A DNA stretch of 64,000 nucleotides from Calothrix sp. HK-06 (GTDB taxonomy: Bacteria > Cyanobacteriota > Cyanobacteriia > Cyanobacteriales > Nostocaceae). Position numbers and translations under genes: made by a program. Where the stretch lies: positions 186,001 to 250,000 of the forward strand of contig NZ_MRCD01000001.1 in assembly GCF_001904745.1 (NCBI RefSeq), given 5' to 3'. Below the pieces are notes generated by a model that saw only the letters and a program-made list of their open reading frames with translations, searched no databases and was not told the DNA's origin. This document shows, in pieces, positions 7,463 through 15,120 of the stretch. Numbering within the stretch: position 1 is the stretch's first letter; every line of letters starts with the position of its first letter.

Positions 7463-8905
7463 ATGTTAACTGAACTAACGAAAGCAGTAAATGATATAGA
7501 TATTGCCGCTGATTGGGTCGGTATTCGAGCAGTAAAAGATACATCTGCTACGCGGAATATTCGTGATGGGATACCACAGCGCAACGGCAAATCAACCACT
7601 CTTGGAGCAATGGTTGAAGTTTTAGTTGATGGCTGTATTGGTTATGCTGCAACAAATTCGTTACAACATGATGCTTTACAATTAGCGGCAGAAACTGCAT
7701 ATAAACAAGCTCGTTCAGCACAACAATGGTCGGTATATAAATTTGCACCTACAACCGCGCGTCCAAAGGTGGTAGGTGAATATGTTTCTCCTTATACACA
7801 GCCGTTTGATGCAATCGGTTCTGGAGAAATCAATGATATACTCGTCCGCACCTGCAAAACTCTCAAGGTTAGCGACAAAATAGTTCAAACTGTTGCAGAA
7901 GTTGTAACCACCGACCGAGAAACTTGGTTTGTCAGCAGTAACGGTTCGGAAGTATATCAAAAATTTCTATTTATTAGTACGTATTATGGTACAACTGCTC
8001 AAGATAGTGGAGTAGTTCAACAGCGTACTAATAACGGTTGGCAAGCACATACATATCAAGGTGGATTAGAACGTTTCCAAGATGATAAACTTTGGCATCG
8101 TGTACAGCGTATTGGTGAGGAAGCTATTGAATTACTCACAGCCGATGAGTGTCCTGATATTCGCACGAATTTGGTTTTGGCGCCTGACCAAATGATGCTA
8201 CAAATTCACGAAAGTGTTGGGCATCCTTTAGAAATTGACCGAATATTAGGGGATGAGCGCAACTACGCAGGTGGTAGTTTTGTTAAGAAGAGCGATTTTG
8301 GTAATTTGGTGTATGGTTCTGAGTTGATGAATATCACCTTTGACCCAACTGTTCCAGGTGAAATAGCTAGCTACGCTTTTGATGATACAGGCGCCGTTGC
8401 TACACGAGAGTATTTAATTAAGGAAGGAGTACTGCAACGAGGTGTAGGCAGTTTAGAAAGTCAAGCACGGGCAGGTATTCCAGGTGTTGCTTGCGCGCGC
8501 GCGTGTTCGTGGAACCGTCCAGCAATTGACCGCATGGCAAATTTGAATCTGGAACCGGGTGAAGGTACATTTGATGATGTTATCAAAGATATCGAACATG
8601 GCGTTTACATGGAATCGAACCGTTCTTGGTCGATAGACGACCGTCGCTATAAATTCCAGTTTGGCTGCGAGTATGCCAAGCTCATTGAAAACGGGAAATT
8701 AACCAAAACGCTTCGTAATCCTAACTATCGCGCGACTACTCCGGAATTTTGGGGAAGTTTAGTTAAGGTAGGTGGCGCCCCAACTTGGGAAATGTATGGT
8801 ACTCCATTTTGCGGCAAAGGTGAACCAAATCAGGCAATATGGGTAGGACATGGCTCTCCTGTTTGTGTGTTTGCTAATGTTGAAGTCTTTGGTGGAGGCG
8901 CATAG
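7463..8905 (+). CDS. tldD: TldD family metalloprotease subunit
   Basis: TldD is the catalytic partner of the TldD-TldE heterodimer, a zinc protease known to trim modified peptides and unfolded substrates. The zinc motif HESVGHPLE (HExxxH) is at about residues 248-256, and the C-terminal domain carries NPNYR and GTPFCGKGEPNQ segments typical of the family. Length is 480 residues. The companion tldE gene follows after 77 bp in the same orientation, with a short hairpin between them. A GC-alternating run (TTGCGCGCGCGCG near 8489) lies inside the coding region. Confidence 0.93.
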   Translation: MLTELTKAVNDIDIAADWVGIRAVKDTSATRNIRDGIPQRNGKSTTLGAMVEVLVDGCIGYAATNSLQHDALQLAAETAYKQARSAQQWSVYKFAPTTARPKVVGEYVSPYTQPFDAIGSGEINDILVRTCKTLKVSDKIVQTVAEVVTTDRETWFVSSNGSEVYQKFLFISTYYGTTAQDSGVVQQRTNNGWQAHTYQGGLERFQDDKLWHRVQRIGEEAIELLTADECPDIRTNLVLAPDQMMLQIHESVGHPLEIDRILGDERNYAGGSFVKKSDFGNLVYGSELMNITFDPTVPGEIASYAFDDTGAVATREYLIKEGVLQRGVGSLESQARAGIPGVACARACSWNRPAIDRMANLNLEPGEGTFDDVIKDIEHGVYMESNRSWSIDDRRYKFQFGCEYAKLIENGKLTKTLRNPNYRATTPEFWGSLVKVGGAPTWEMYGTPFCGKGEPNQAIWVGHGSPVCVFANVEVFGGGA

Positions 8906-8923
8906 AAACTTATACTTTGTGCC

Positions 8924-8948
8924 GTAAGGTGGGCACTGCCCACCCTAC
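8924..8948. repeat. 25-bp inverted repeat GTAAGGTGGGCACTGCCCAC...
   Basis: It lies between tldD and tldE. The same 25-bp sequence occurs in reverse complement at 55724-55748, base for base, so this is a conserved dispersed element. Confidence 0.8.
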
Positions 8949-8982
8949 TACAATAATTCCTAATTCTTAATTAAATTAACCC

Positions 8983-10329
8983 ATGAGTATATCGGAACTA
9001 TCTACTTTAGAAACAAGCTTTAATAAGTTAGTTGAAACACTAATAGTCAAGAAATTAGAGAGCGAAGCATTCACTGTTAAATTAAGCAGTGAGCGCAGTC
9101 AATTTACTCGTTTTAATAATGCAAAAGTTCGCCAAACTGGTAGTGTTGCTGATGGCTATATTCAACTTACTTTAATGGATAATCAGCGCACTTGCTATCG
9201 TCACTTTCCCTTTACTGGAAATTGGGAAATTGATTGGCAAACTGCATATACTGCTTTATTAGAATTGCGTGAAGAATTACCTTATTTACCAATTGACCCT
9301 TATTTAGTCTTGCCGTCAGGAAATAATACTAGTAGCGAAGTTAATACTGGTAAGCTATTAGAATTAGATGCTGTTGTATCAACCATATTGGCGCCTGTTT
9401 CAGAATTAGATTTTACAGGTATTTATGCAGGTGGTATAGTTATTAAGGGATATGCTGATTCTTGCGGACAAAAACACTGGTTTGTCACAGATTCGTTTAC
9501 ATTAGACTACTCTATTTTTAGTTCGGAAGGACAAGCAGTAAAAGGGTTTTACGCAGGCAGCAAATGGGATAATAATGGTTATATTGCCAAAATAAAGGAT
9601 GCGAAAAAACAGTTAAAATTGCTCGCGCATCCAGTAAAAGAATTACCAAGAGGAGAATATAGAACGTATTTTGCTCCCGCAGCAGTTTCCGATTTAATAT
9701 CAATGCTGTCATGGGGTGGAGTTAGCGAAGCGGATATTCAACAGGGACATAGTTCTTTAGCTTTATTATGGCGTGGCGAAAAGCAACTTTCTCCATTATT
9801 CAATCTTAAAGAAAACTTTCAGCTTGGCTTAGTACCACGATTTAATGAGTTAGGTGAAATGGCAGCACCTGAACTACACGTTATCGAAAAAGGTACTTTG
9901 GCTTCGACACTTGTAAATTCCCGTACTGCTAAAGAATATGACAAAGTAGCTAACGGCGCCAATAGTAACGAGTCGTTACGTTCCCCAGAAATATGTCCTG
10001 GAAATCTTAGTTTCGATGATATTCTTACTCAGTTAAATACAGGTTTATATGTGTCTAATTTGCATTATCTAAATTGGAGTGACTTACCTACTGGTCGAAT
10101 TACTGGAATGACTCGCTATGCTTGCTTTTGGGTAGAAAATGGCGAAATTGTGGCGCCTATCGAGAATTTGCGCTTTGATGAGACTCTGTATAAATTTTGG
10201 GGTGAAAATTTAGTTGATTTTACTAACTTCCAAGAATTTATTCCCGAAGTTGGTACTTATGACTCGCGACAATTAGGGGGTAATATGGCGCCGGGAATGT
10301 TGGTAGATAATTTTACTTATACTTTGTAA
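8983..10329 (+). CDS. tldE: TldE/PmbA family protein, partner of TldD
   Basis: 448 residues with the TldD/PmbA fold but without an HExxxH zinc motif, as expected for the non-catalytic E subunit. Recognisable family segments include FTRFNNAKVRQTG near the N-terminus, YFAPAAVSDLISML and GRITGMTRYACFWVENGEIV near the C-terminus. It is co-oriented with tldD 77 bp upstream and presumably co-transcribed. The start ATG at 8983 has no strong Shine-Dalgarno. The pair is present in many cyanobacteria. Confidence 0.9.
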   Translation: MSISELSTLETSFNKLVETLIVKKLESEAFTVKLSSERSQFTRFNNAKVRQTGSVADGYIQLTLMDNQRTCYRHFPFTGNWEIDWQTAYTALLELREELPYLPIDPYLVLPSGNNTSSEVNTGKLLELDAVVSTILAPVSELDFTGIYAGGIVIKGYADSCGQKHWFVTDSFTLDYSIFSSEGQAVKGFYAGSKWDNNGYIAKIKDAKKQLKLLAHPVKELPRGEYRTYFAPAAVSDLISMLSWGGVSEADIQQGHSSLALLWRGEKQLSPLFNLKENFQLGLVPRFNELGEMAAPELHVIEKGTLASTLVNSRTAKEYDKVANGANSNESLRSPEICPGNLSFDDILTQLNTGLYVSNLHYLNWSDLPTGRITGMTRYACFWVENGEIVAPIENLRFDETLYKFWGENLVDFTNFQEFIPEVGTYDSRQLGGNMAPGMLVDNFTYTL

Positions 10330-10366
10330 TGATCCCCCCAACCCCTCGTTTCACACAAATTGGTTG

Positions 10367-10413
10367 GTAGAGACGCGATTAAATCGCGTCTCTACATGGT
10401 CGCGTCTCTACAT
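10367..10413. repeat. Dispersed palindrome, GTAGAGACGCGA family (copy 4) plus a half copy
   Basis: Arms GTAGAGACGCGATT and AAATCGCGTCTCTAC are followed directly by a second right arm (GGTCGCGTCTCTACAT). This looks like a partial duplication downstream of tldE. Confidence 0.8.
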
Positions 10414-10514
10414 GCTCTGAAATGACACATTCACTGCCGAAGGCAAATTATTAATTGAGCGGTTAGATAAACCATTCGCCAACGGTATTGTGTAAGGGGC
10501 ATTACTTTTTAGTT

Positions 10515-10640
10515 TTACAAATTTTCAAGAAACTTCTCGTCTGAAATACCTGCTTGGTTCAAAATATTTCTAAGTGTTCCAATAGCTACTGTTTTACGAT
10601 GTAAAGGTACAACACAACCTATTTCATTTATTACTTATTG
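10515..10640 (-). pseudogene. HicA-like toxin C-terminal remnant
   Basis: The minus strand reads CVVPLHRKTVAIGTLRNILN and then QAGISDEKFLENL and a stop. The conserved His (PLH), the GTLRNIL segment and the terminal helix match the end of HicA mRNA-interferase domains. There is no start codon or N-terminal half and no HicB partner, so it is a fragment. The call is based on roughly 40 residues. Confidence 0.5.
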
Positions 10641-10665
10641 ATTATCATGAATAATTTGCTTTTAG

Positions 10666-10924
10666 AGTACCTCTCGTACTAATTGGGAAGCATTAGGGTC
10701 AATGTCTGATGATGATATTAACCATGATGACATTGCACCATTGACTTCGGAATTTTTTAATAAGGTTATATTAAGAATTCCTGTTGCTCAAGCAAAAAAT
10801 AAGCGTGCAGCTTGACCCTGATGTAATGGCTTGGTTTGAAGCACAGCGCGGAGAATACAAAGCAACTATAAACTCTATATTACGTCGCCATATTCAAAAT
10901 GATGCTGACAAGAAAAGTGCCTAA
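10666..10924 (+). pseudogene. BrnA-like antitoxin, frameshifted and lacking its N-terminus
   Basis: The first frame gives TNWEALGSMSDDDINHDDIA and PLTSEFFNKVILRIPVAQAKNK, then shifts. The second frame continues VQLDPDVMAWFEAQRGEYKA and TINSILRRHIQ. This is the BrnA architecture: acidic toxin-binding part, then a ribbon-helix-helix with a DPDVxxWF motif. The shift falls in an A-run near 10794-10800. An in-frame TAG at 10663 precludes an N-terminal start. No intact BrnT toxin gene is visible upstream. Confidence 0.65.
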
Positions 10925-10997
10925 AATTTATTGGCGCCAATAACCCAAAAAAATGATACTATTGTTCTTAAATGAATACTAATTGGGAGGGTTTATT

Positions 10998-11873
10998 GTG
11001 ACCTTTATAAATCCTAAAACTGATTTTGCTTTTAAAAAAATCTTTGGTTCTAAACAAAGTAAAGATATTCTAATTGGTTTTCTGAATGCGATTTTGTATC
11101 AAGAGAAACCAGTGATTTTAGATTTAGAAATTATTGACCCTTACCAGGCGCCGCGCATCAAGGGTATGAAAGATTCATACTTAGACGTAAAAGCAACTAT
11201 CACAGGAAATAAAACCGTTATTATTGAGATGCAGGTTTTAAATGTGTTGGGTTTTGAGAAGCGGGTGCTATATAATGCAGCTAAAGCCTTTTCAATTCAG
11301 CTTAGACTTGGTGAGGACTATACACTATTAAATCCAGTGATAGCCTTGACTATTACTGATTTTGACATGTTTGAAGGATATAATAAAGTTATATCTCGCT
11401 ACCGATTAAAAGAAAAAGACGATTTAACAGATTATAGCGATGATATTGAACTAGTATTCGTCGAGTTACCCAAATTCAACAAACAACTTTCCGAATTAGA
11501 AACGTTATCAGATAAATGGCTGTACTTCCTGAAAGCAGCAAACACACTCACGTCAGTTCCACCTACTATGGAAGAAGTTCCAGAAATAAATCATGCGTTT
11601 GAAGTTGCAAGAGAAAGTAAATTAACCAGAAAGGAGCTAGATGTGCTAGAAAAACGAGAAATGTTTCTTCACGACAGCAAAAATGCAATTTTAAAAGCAC
11701 AACAGGACGGTGAAGCGAAGGGTCGAAAACAAGGTAGAGCAGAAGGTAGAGAGGAAGGAGCAAAAGAAAAAGCACTTGCTATCGCACGTTCTCTGCTTGG
11801 TGTTTTAGATGTACAAACAATTAGCCAAACTACGGGGTTAAGTGTCGCAGAAATTGAACAATTACAAAAATAA
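10998..11873 (+). CDS. Rpn-family PD-(D/E)XK nuclease / putative transposase
   Basis: A recombination-promoting nuclease-type protein (often annotated PD-(D/E)XK nuclease family transposase) of 291 residues. The N-terminus FINPKTDFAFKKIFGS and the core DSYLDVKATI plus KTVIIEMQVL (D and ExQ catalytic positions) are the family hallmarks. The C-terminal third is a charged segment with repeated Gly-Arg-Glu-Gly-type motifs and a short helix ending in QTTGLSVAEIEQLQK. The GTG at 10998 is chosen as start because GGGAGG lies 7 bases upstream; a TTG at 10983 would overlap that site. These genes are usually multi-copy in cyanobacteria. Confidence 0.85.
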   Translation: MTFINPKTDFAFKKIFGSKQSKDILIGFLNAILYQEKPVILDLEIIDPYQAPRIKGMKDSYLDVKATITGNKTVIIEMQVLNVLGFEKRVLYNAAKAFSIQLRLGEDYTLLNPVIALTITDFDMFEGYNKVISRYRLKEKDDLTDYSDDIELVFVELPKFNKQLSELETLSDKWLYFLKAANTLTSVPPTMEEVPEINHAFEVARESKLTRKELDVLEKREMFLHDSKNAILKAQQDGEAKGRKQGRAEGREEGAKEKALAIARSLLGVLDVQTISQTTGLSVAEIEQLQK

Positions 11874-11965
11874 ATATCGTAAAGAACAACTAAGAAACAT
11901 TCCTTACATTTTTATTACCCAAAATATTTTCGCCTTGCTCCCAGATTATCCTACATTCTTACATT

Positions 11966-11994
11966 CTTGTGGGATGGGCATCCCTGCCCGTCCC
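11966..11994. repeat. Dispersed GGGATGGGCATCCCTGCCCG inverted repeat (copy 3)
   Basis: It begins CTTGTGGGATGGGCATCC and ends TGCCCGTCCC. It sits between two convergent genes (Rpn-type and the coiled-coil protein) and could serve as a bidirectional terminator. Confidence 0.7.
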
Positions 11995-12006
11995 AATTTA
12001 TTTTCT

Positions 12007-15000
12007 CTAATTCAAAGGATTATACTCCTTTTTCAAATTATCTAACATTTTACGCTCATTACGAGTTAACTCATTTGCCAAAGTATCACCTAATTTTTGT
12101 AACTTTTGGTAAATCAAATCATGCTCAAAAGCTTCTATACTTTCTCGAATTTCCTCATATAGCTCTTGAAAGGTAAACTCGCTTGCTAAAGCCAAGGCAA
12201 TTTGTTCTCGGTCTTTACCAAGTGACTGACCTTTGAATTTATATTCTCCTTGATGTTGAGATACTATTCCTAAAGCAATTGCTAAAAGTAAGCTAGAAGA
12301 AGCTATTATCAATTCCCTATTTGAACCTATTTCATCTGGAATTAAATCAGGAATATTATCTTCGTTTGAGTTAAGTTGTTCGCTTTGCGTGCGCTCGTAG
12401 CAGTCTCGGTAAAATTCTATTTGACTGAGAAAATAAGCTGGAAAACCTAGCGAACGAGTCAAAACACACAATTTTTGCTCGTCTTCAGCTACTAAAGCTG
12501 TCAAAGTCCGGTATGAACGACTGCAAAGTCCAAGAATTTGTTCTTTGTCTTTAGCACTAACCCAAAGTGTTGTCTCGCGTTGGGAAGTTGGGTTTAAGTT
12601 GGCATCGATGTCTTGAAGTCGCAGTAATAAGTTAGCACTATCATGAAGCTGGTTTAAGCGTAATGAAGCAGTATTCGGTGCCATTAAATGTGATGATAGC
12701 AAAACTTCTCTAATTGAAACATTACTTAATTGCCCGAACTGTTTCTGAGTAAAGGATGTCAGTTGGTGTTCAAATGTTGCGGACATTTTCCATGACTGAG
12801 AACGACTTACGCATTCTTGAGTGAATGTTTTAGTTGGTGATGACTCAATAAAATTTTGGTAATAGTTATCAATGTCTTTATCTGTTACAACTGCAAGTCT
12901 GGTTTCGGAAAATTTTGTTGTAGCTCGTTTGCGCTGTTGAAGCAAATTATTATATATTTCAGCAAATGTATCAAGGGTTTGACGTAAAGAATCAGCTTTT
13001 TGTTTAGCTGTTTTTATTAAATAATTTAATGTTTCAACACGAAGGTTTTGGACGTAAAAGTCATATTCTAATTTTAATTGGTCATTATAATTACGACGTA
13101 ATTCTACGGCAGTTGCCTTCAAACTGCTTTCTAGTCGTTTAATTTGTTTCTGAGTTTTTTGAATTCGGTCGCGAATATTAGTACTATACTGAAGCCAAAC
13201 AATACCTAAGTATGTTAAAATTGCCACTGCGGTCCAAAGTAAGCAGTTAACTAAGTTTTCGCCAATTTTTTGTAGTAGTCCCCACAGTATAGATTGGTTG
13301 AAAATTCCGATAAAAATGAAGAAACCGAATAAGCTGATGACGAAAAATATAGGATAAATAACTAAATGCTGGTTACGGAAACGGCTTTCTTCAGCTAACA
13401 ATTCAGTCAGTTTATCTGTAATTGTTTCGAGTTGATTTTCAGTGACAGTAAGATGCTTTTGAGTGGCAAGAATTGCTGCTTCGGCTTCTTGACGAGCTTG
13501 CTTGCGTGCAGCAACGCGGATTTGGTTGGCAGATTCAATTTCTGCATTTGCGGCTTTTTGATACTCTTCTGTAGCTGCTCTTAGCTGTTCTAAGATTGTT
13601 TGTAGTTGCTGTAGTTCCTGATGATTTCCTTCGCTTATATTATCTTGCAATTGTTGCTGTCGTAATTTCAATGACAGTACTTCGTTCAACAGCTTTTTAG
13701 TGGCTTCGTTATCGATTACTACCTGTAATTTTGTATCAAAAAATGCTTCGGTTCCGCGCAGTTCTGTGACTAAATTATGAGATTGGTCGCGCGCTTCATC
13801 GGTTTGTAGTTCTAAATATAAATAAGTCATTCTATTTAATAACATTACTGCTTCATGCAAACCGCTCTCGTTTGCATCAGCGTAGCGATTAATGGTATTG
13901 TCTAAGAAATTTGTTAATGTTGCTTGCACTTGTTTGCAAGAATTTTCCAGCGCGCGCTTATATGATAGTAGCTCTTTGTTCTGAAATTGCCGATAAGCAC
14001 GTTGCAATTCCATCCCATACTCGTTTGCCATACCAGTTCGGATGTCAAGACGTGGGTTAAAGTCTTGCCAAACTGGTTTGCCGTTATCTCGTTCTAATTC
14101 TAAAAAAGCATTGCTGAACTCTTCGCTAAGTACAAATTCTTTTGCATCTAATAACCATTTACGCTTATTTTCTGGTGTAAATTCTGGTTTCGGTAAAAAC
14201 TGCTCAACTATAATATCGGCACCTAGACTAGCACTTAAGCGGTTAATAACTGTTTCTCCTGGAAAAAACAGTTCCCCATAACCAAAAGCACTGTAAGCTG
14301 GCATTTTTCCCCGGACTTTTTGGGCGCCAATTAATAAACCGCTTGTTTCTGCTTCTACAGTGAGAAAACCTGCGAAAGCATCAGCATAGCTACATAAATT
14401 ATCTTTGAGTGCCCCAATTCGCTCGTCAATAAGCCAGCAGTTATCAAAAGGTGGTGCTTTCTGACTACCTGCAACTACCACTCCAGTGGTCATTTTGTAA
14501 TCTAACTCTTTGAGCAACCCATATGTCGCACTATAATCAACAGTTGTGACGTTGCTAAATAATCCTGGTAATAACAATAAAGCTTCTAAGCTGTGAGGTA
14601 CGTCTGTAAAATATTTGCTGTACAACCAGCGAATCAAACGTACTAGCTCGAAAACTACTGCCCTCGCTTTATGATTACTAGCTGACAGCATCAAATATAT
14701 TCGATGTGCGTTGCTAATTTCCATTCCTTGGCGTTTAGCAGCAATAGCTTCAGGAGATTGAGTTGCTGATTTGAGTACTTCGATAAGTTCAGTTTGGAGT
14801 TTACCAGCAGATTGGGTGAACTGGGTACGGATTTGAGAGACAGAATTATTGGGAGTTTGAGTCAGTTCAAAACTCATATCAGCATATGCTTCTAATTCTG
14901 AATTAAAGTTAAAAGCTTGTCCGTCCCAAGTTAGGGTGTAAGTTTGAATTAGGCTGCTTTGGGGAGTGTTTGATTTTTGTAGTTGCCGCTTTATCGCTGT

Positions 15001-15054
15001 AGCAAAAGCGGCACTGTAAGGGTCGAGTGCTAGTAAGATAGTTGGCTTTGGCAT
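12007..15054 (-). CDS. Coiled-coil membrane protein with a degenerate tubulin/FtsZ-like N-terminal domain
   Basis: 1015 residues. The N-terminal ~300 residues align in order with the neighbouring tubulin-like GTPase: LEALLLLPGLFSN with VTGVFILPRVFAN, ATYGLLKELDY with NAYGALKEIEH, PPFDNCWLID with PPFDAVFLID, and YSAFGYGELFFP with YCSFGFATLTLP. At the position of the partner's GTP-binding GGTGSGT it has SASNHKARA (about residues 124-132), so it should not bind nucleotide in the same way. After that come long coiled coils (about 430-560), two membrane segments (about 564-585 and 602-622), more coiled coil (about 625-720) and a helical C-terminal region. It is the last gene of a minus-strand set with the tubulin-like and vWA genes, 66 bp after the former. 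The homology call is mine, from sequence reading. Confidence 0.6.
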   Translation of the reverse strand: MPKPTILLALDPYSAAFATAIKRQLQKSNTPQSSLIQTYTLTWDGQAFNFNSELEAYADMSFELTQTPNNSVSQIRTQFTQSAGKLQTELIEVLKSATQSPEAIAAKRQGMEISNAHRIYLMLSASNHKARAVVFELVRLIRWLYSKYFTDVPHSLEALLLLPGLFSNVTTVDYSATYGLLKELDYKMTTGVVVAGSQKAPPFDNCWLIDERIGALKDNLCSYADAFAGFLTVEAETSGLLIGAQKVRGKMPAYSAFGYGELFFPGETVINRLSASLGADIIVEQFLPKPEFTPENKRKWLLDAKEFVLSEEFSNAFLELERDNGKPVWQDFNPRLDIRTGMANEYGMELQRAYRQFQNKELLSYKRALENSCKQVQATLTNFLDNTINRYADANESGLHEAVMLLNRMTYLYLELQTDEARDQSHNLVTELRGTEAFFDTKLQVVIDNEATKKLLNEVLSLKLRQQQLQDNISEGNHQELQQLQTILEQLRAATEEYQKAANAEIESANQIRVAARKQARQEAEAAILATQKHLTVTENQLETITDKLTELLAEESRFRNQHLVIYPIFFVISLFGFFIFIGIFNQSILWGLLQKIGENLVNCLLWTAVAILTYLGIVWLQYSTNIRDRIQKTQKQIKRLESSLKATAVELRRNYNDQLKLEYDFYVQNLRVETLNYLIKTAKQKADSLRQTLDTFAEIYNNLLQQRKRATTKFSETRLAVVTDKDIDNYYQNFIESSPTKTFTQECVSRSQSWKMSATFEHQLTSFTQKQFGQLSNVSIREVLLSSHLMAPNTASLRLNQLHDSANLLLRLQDIDANLNPTSQRETTLWVSAKDKEQILGLCSRSYRTLTALVAEDEQKLCVLTRSLGFPAYFLSQIEFYRDCYERTQSEQLNSNEDNIPDLIPDEIGSNRELIIASSSLLLAIALGIVSQHQGEYKFKGQSLGKDREQIALALASEFTFQELYEEIRESIEAFEHDLIYQKLQKLGDTLANELTRNERKMLDNLKKEYNPLN

Positions 15055-15120
15055 AGGAAAAAATGAACCACAAAGGTCACAAAGGGCACAAAGGTAAGAG
15101 GGTTTTTGCGTAAGGAGCGG

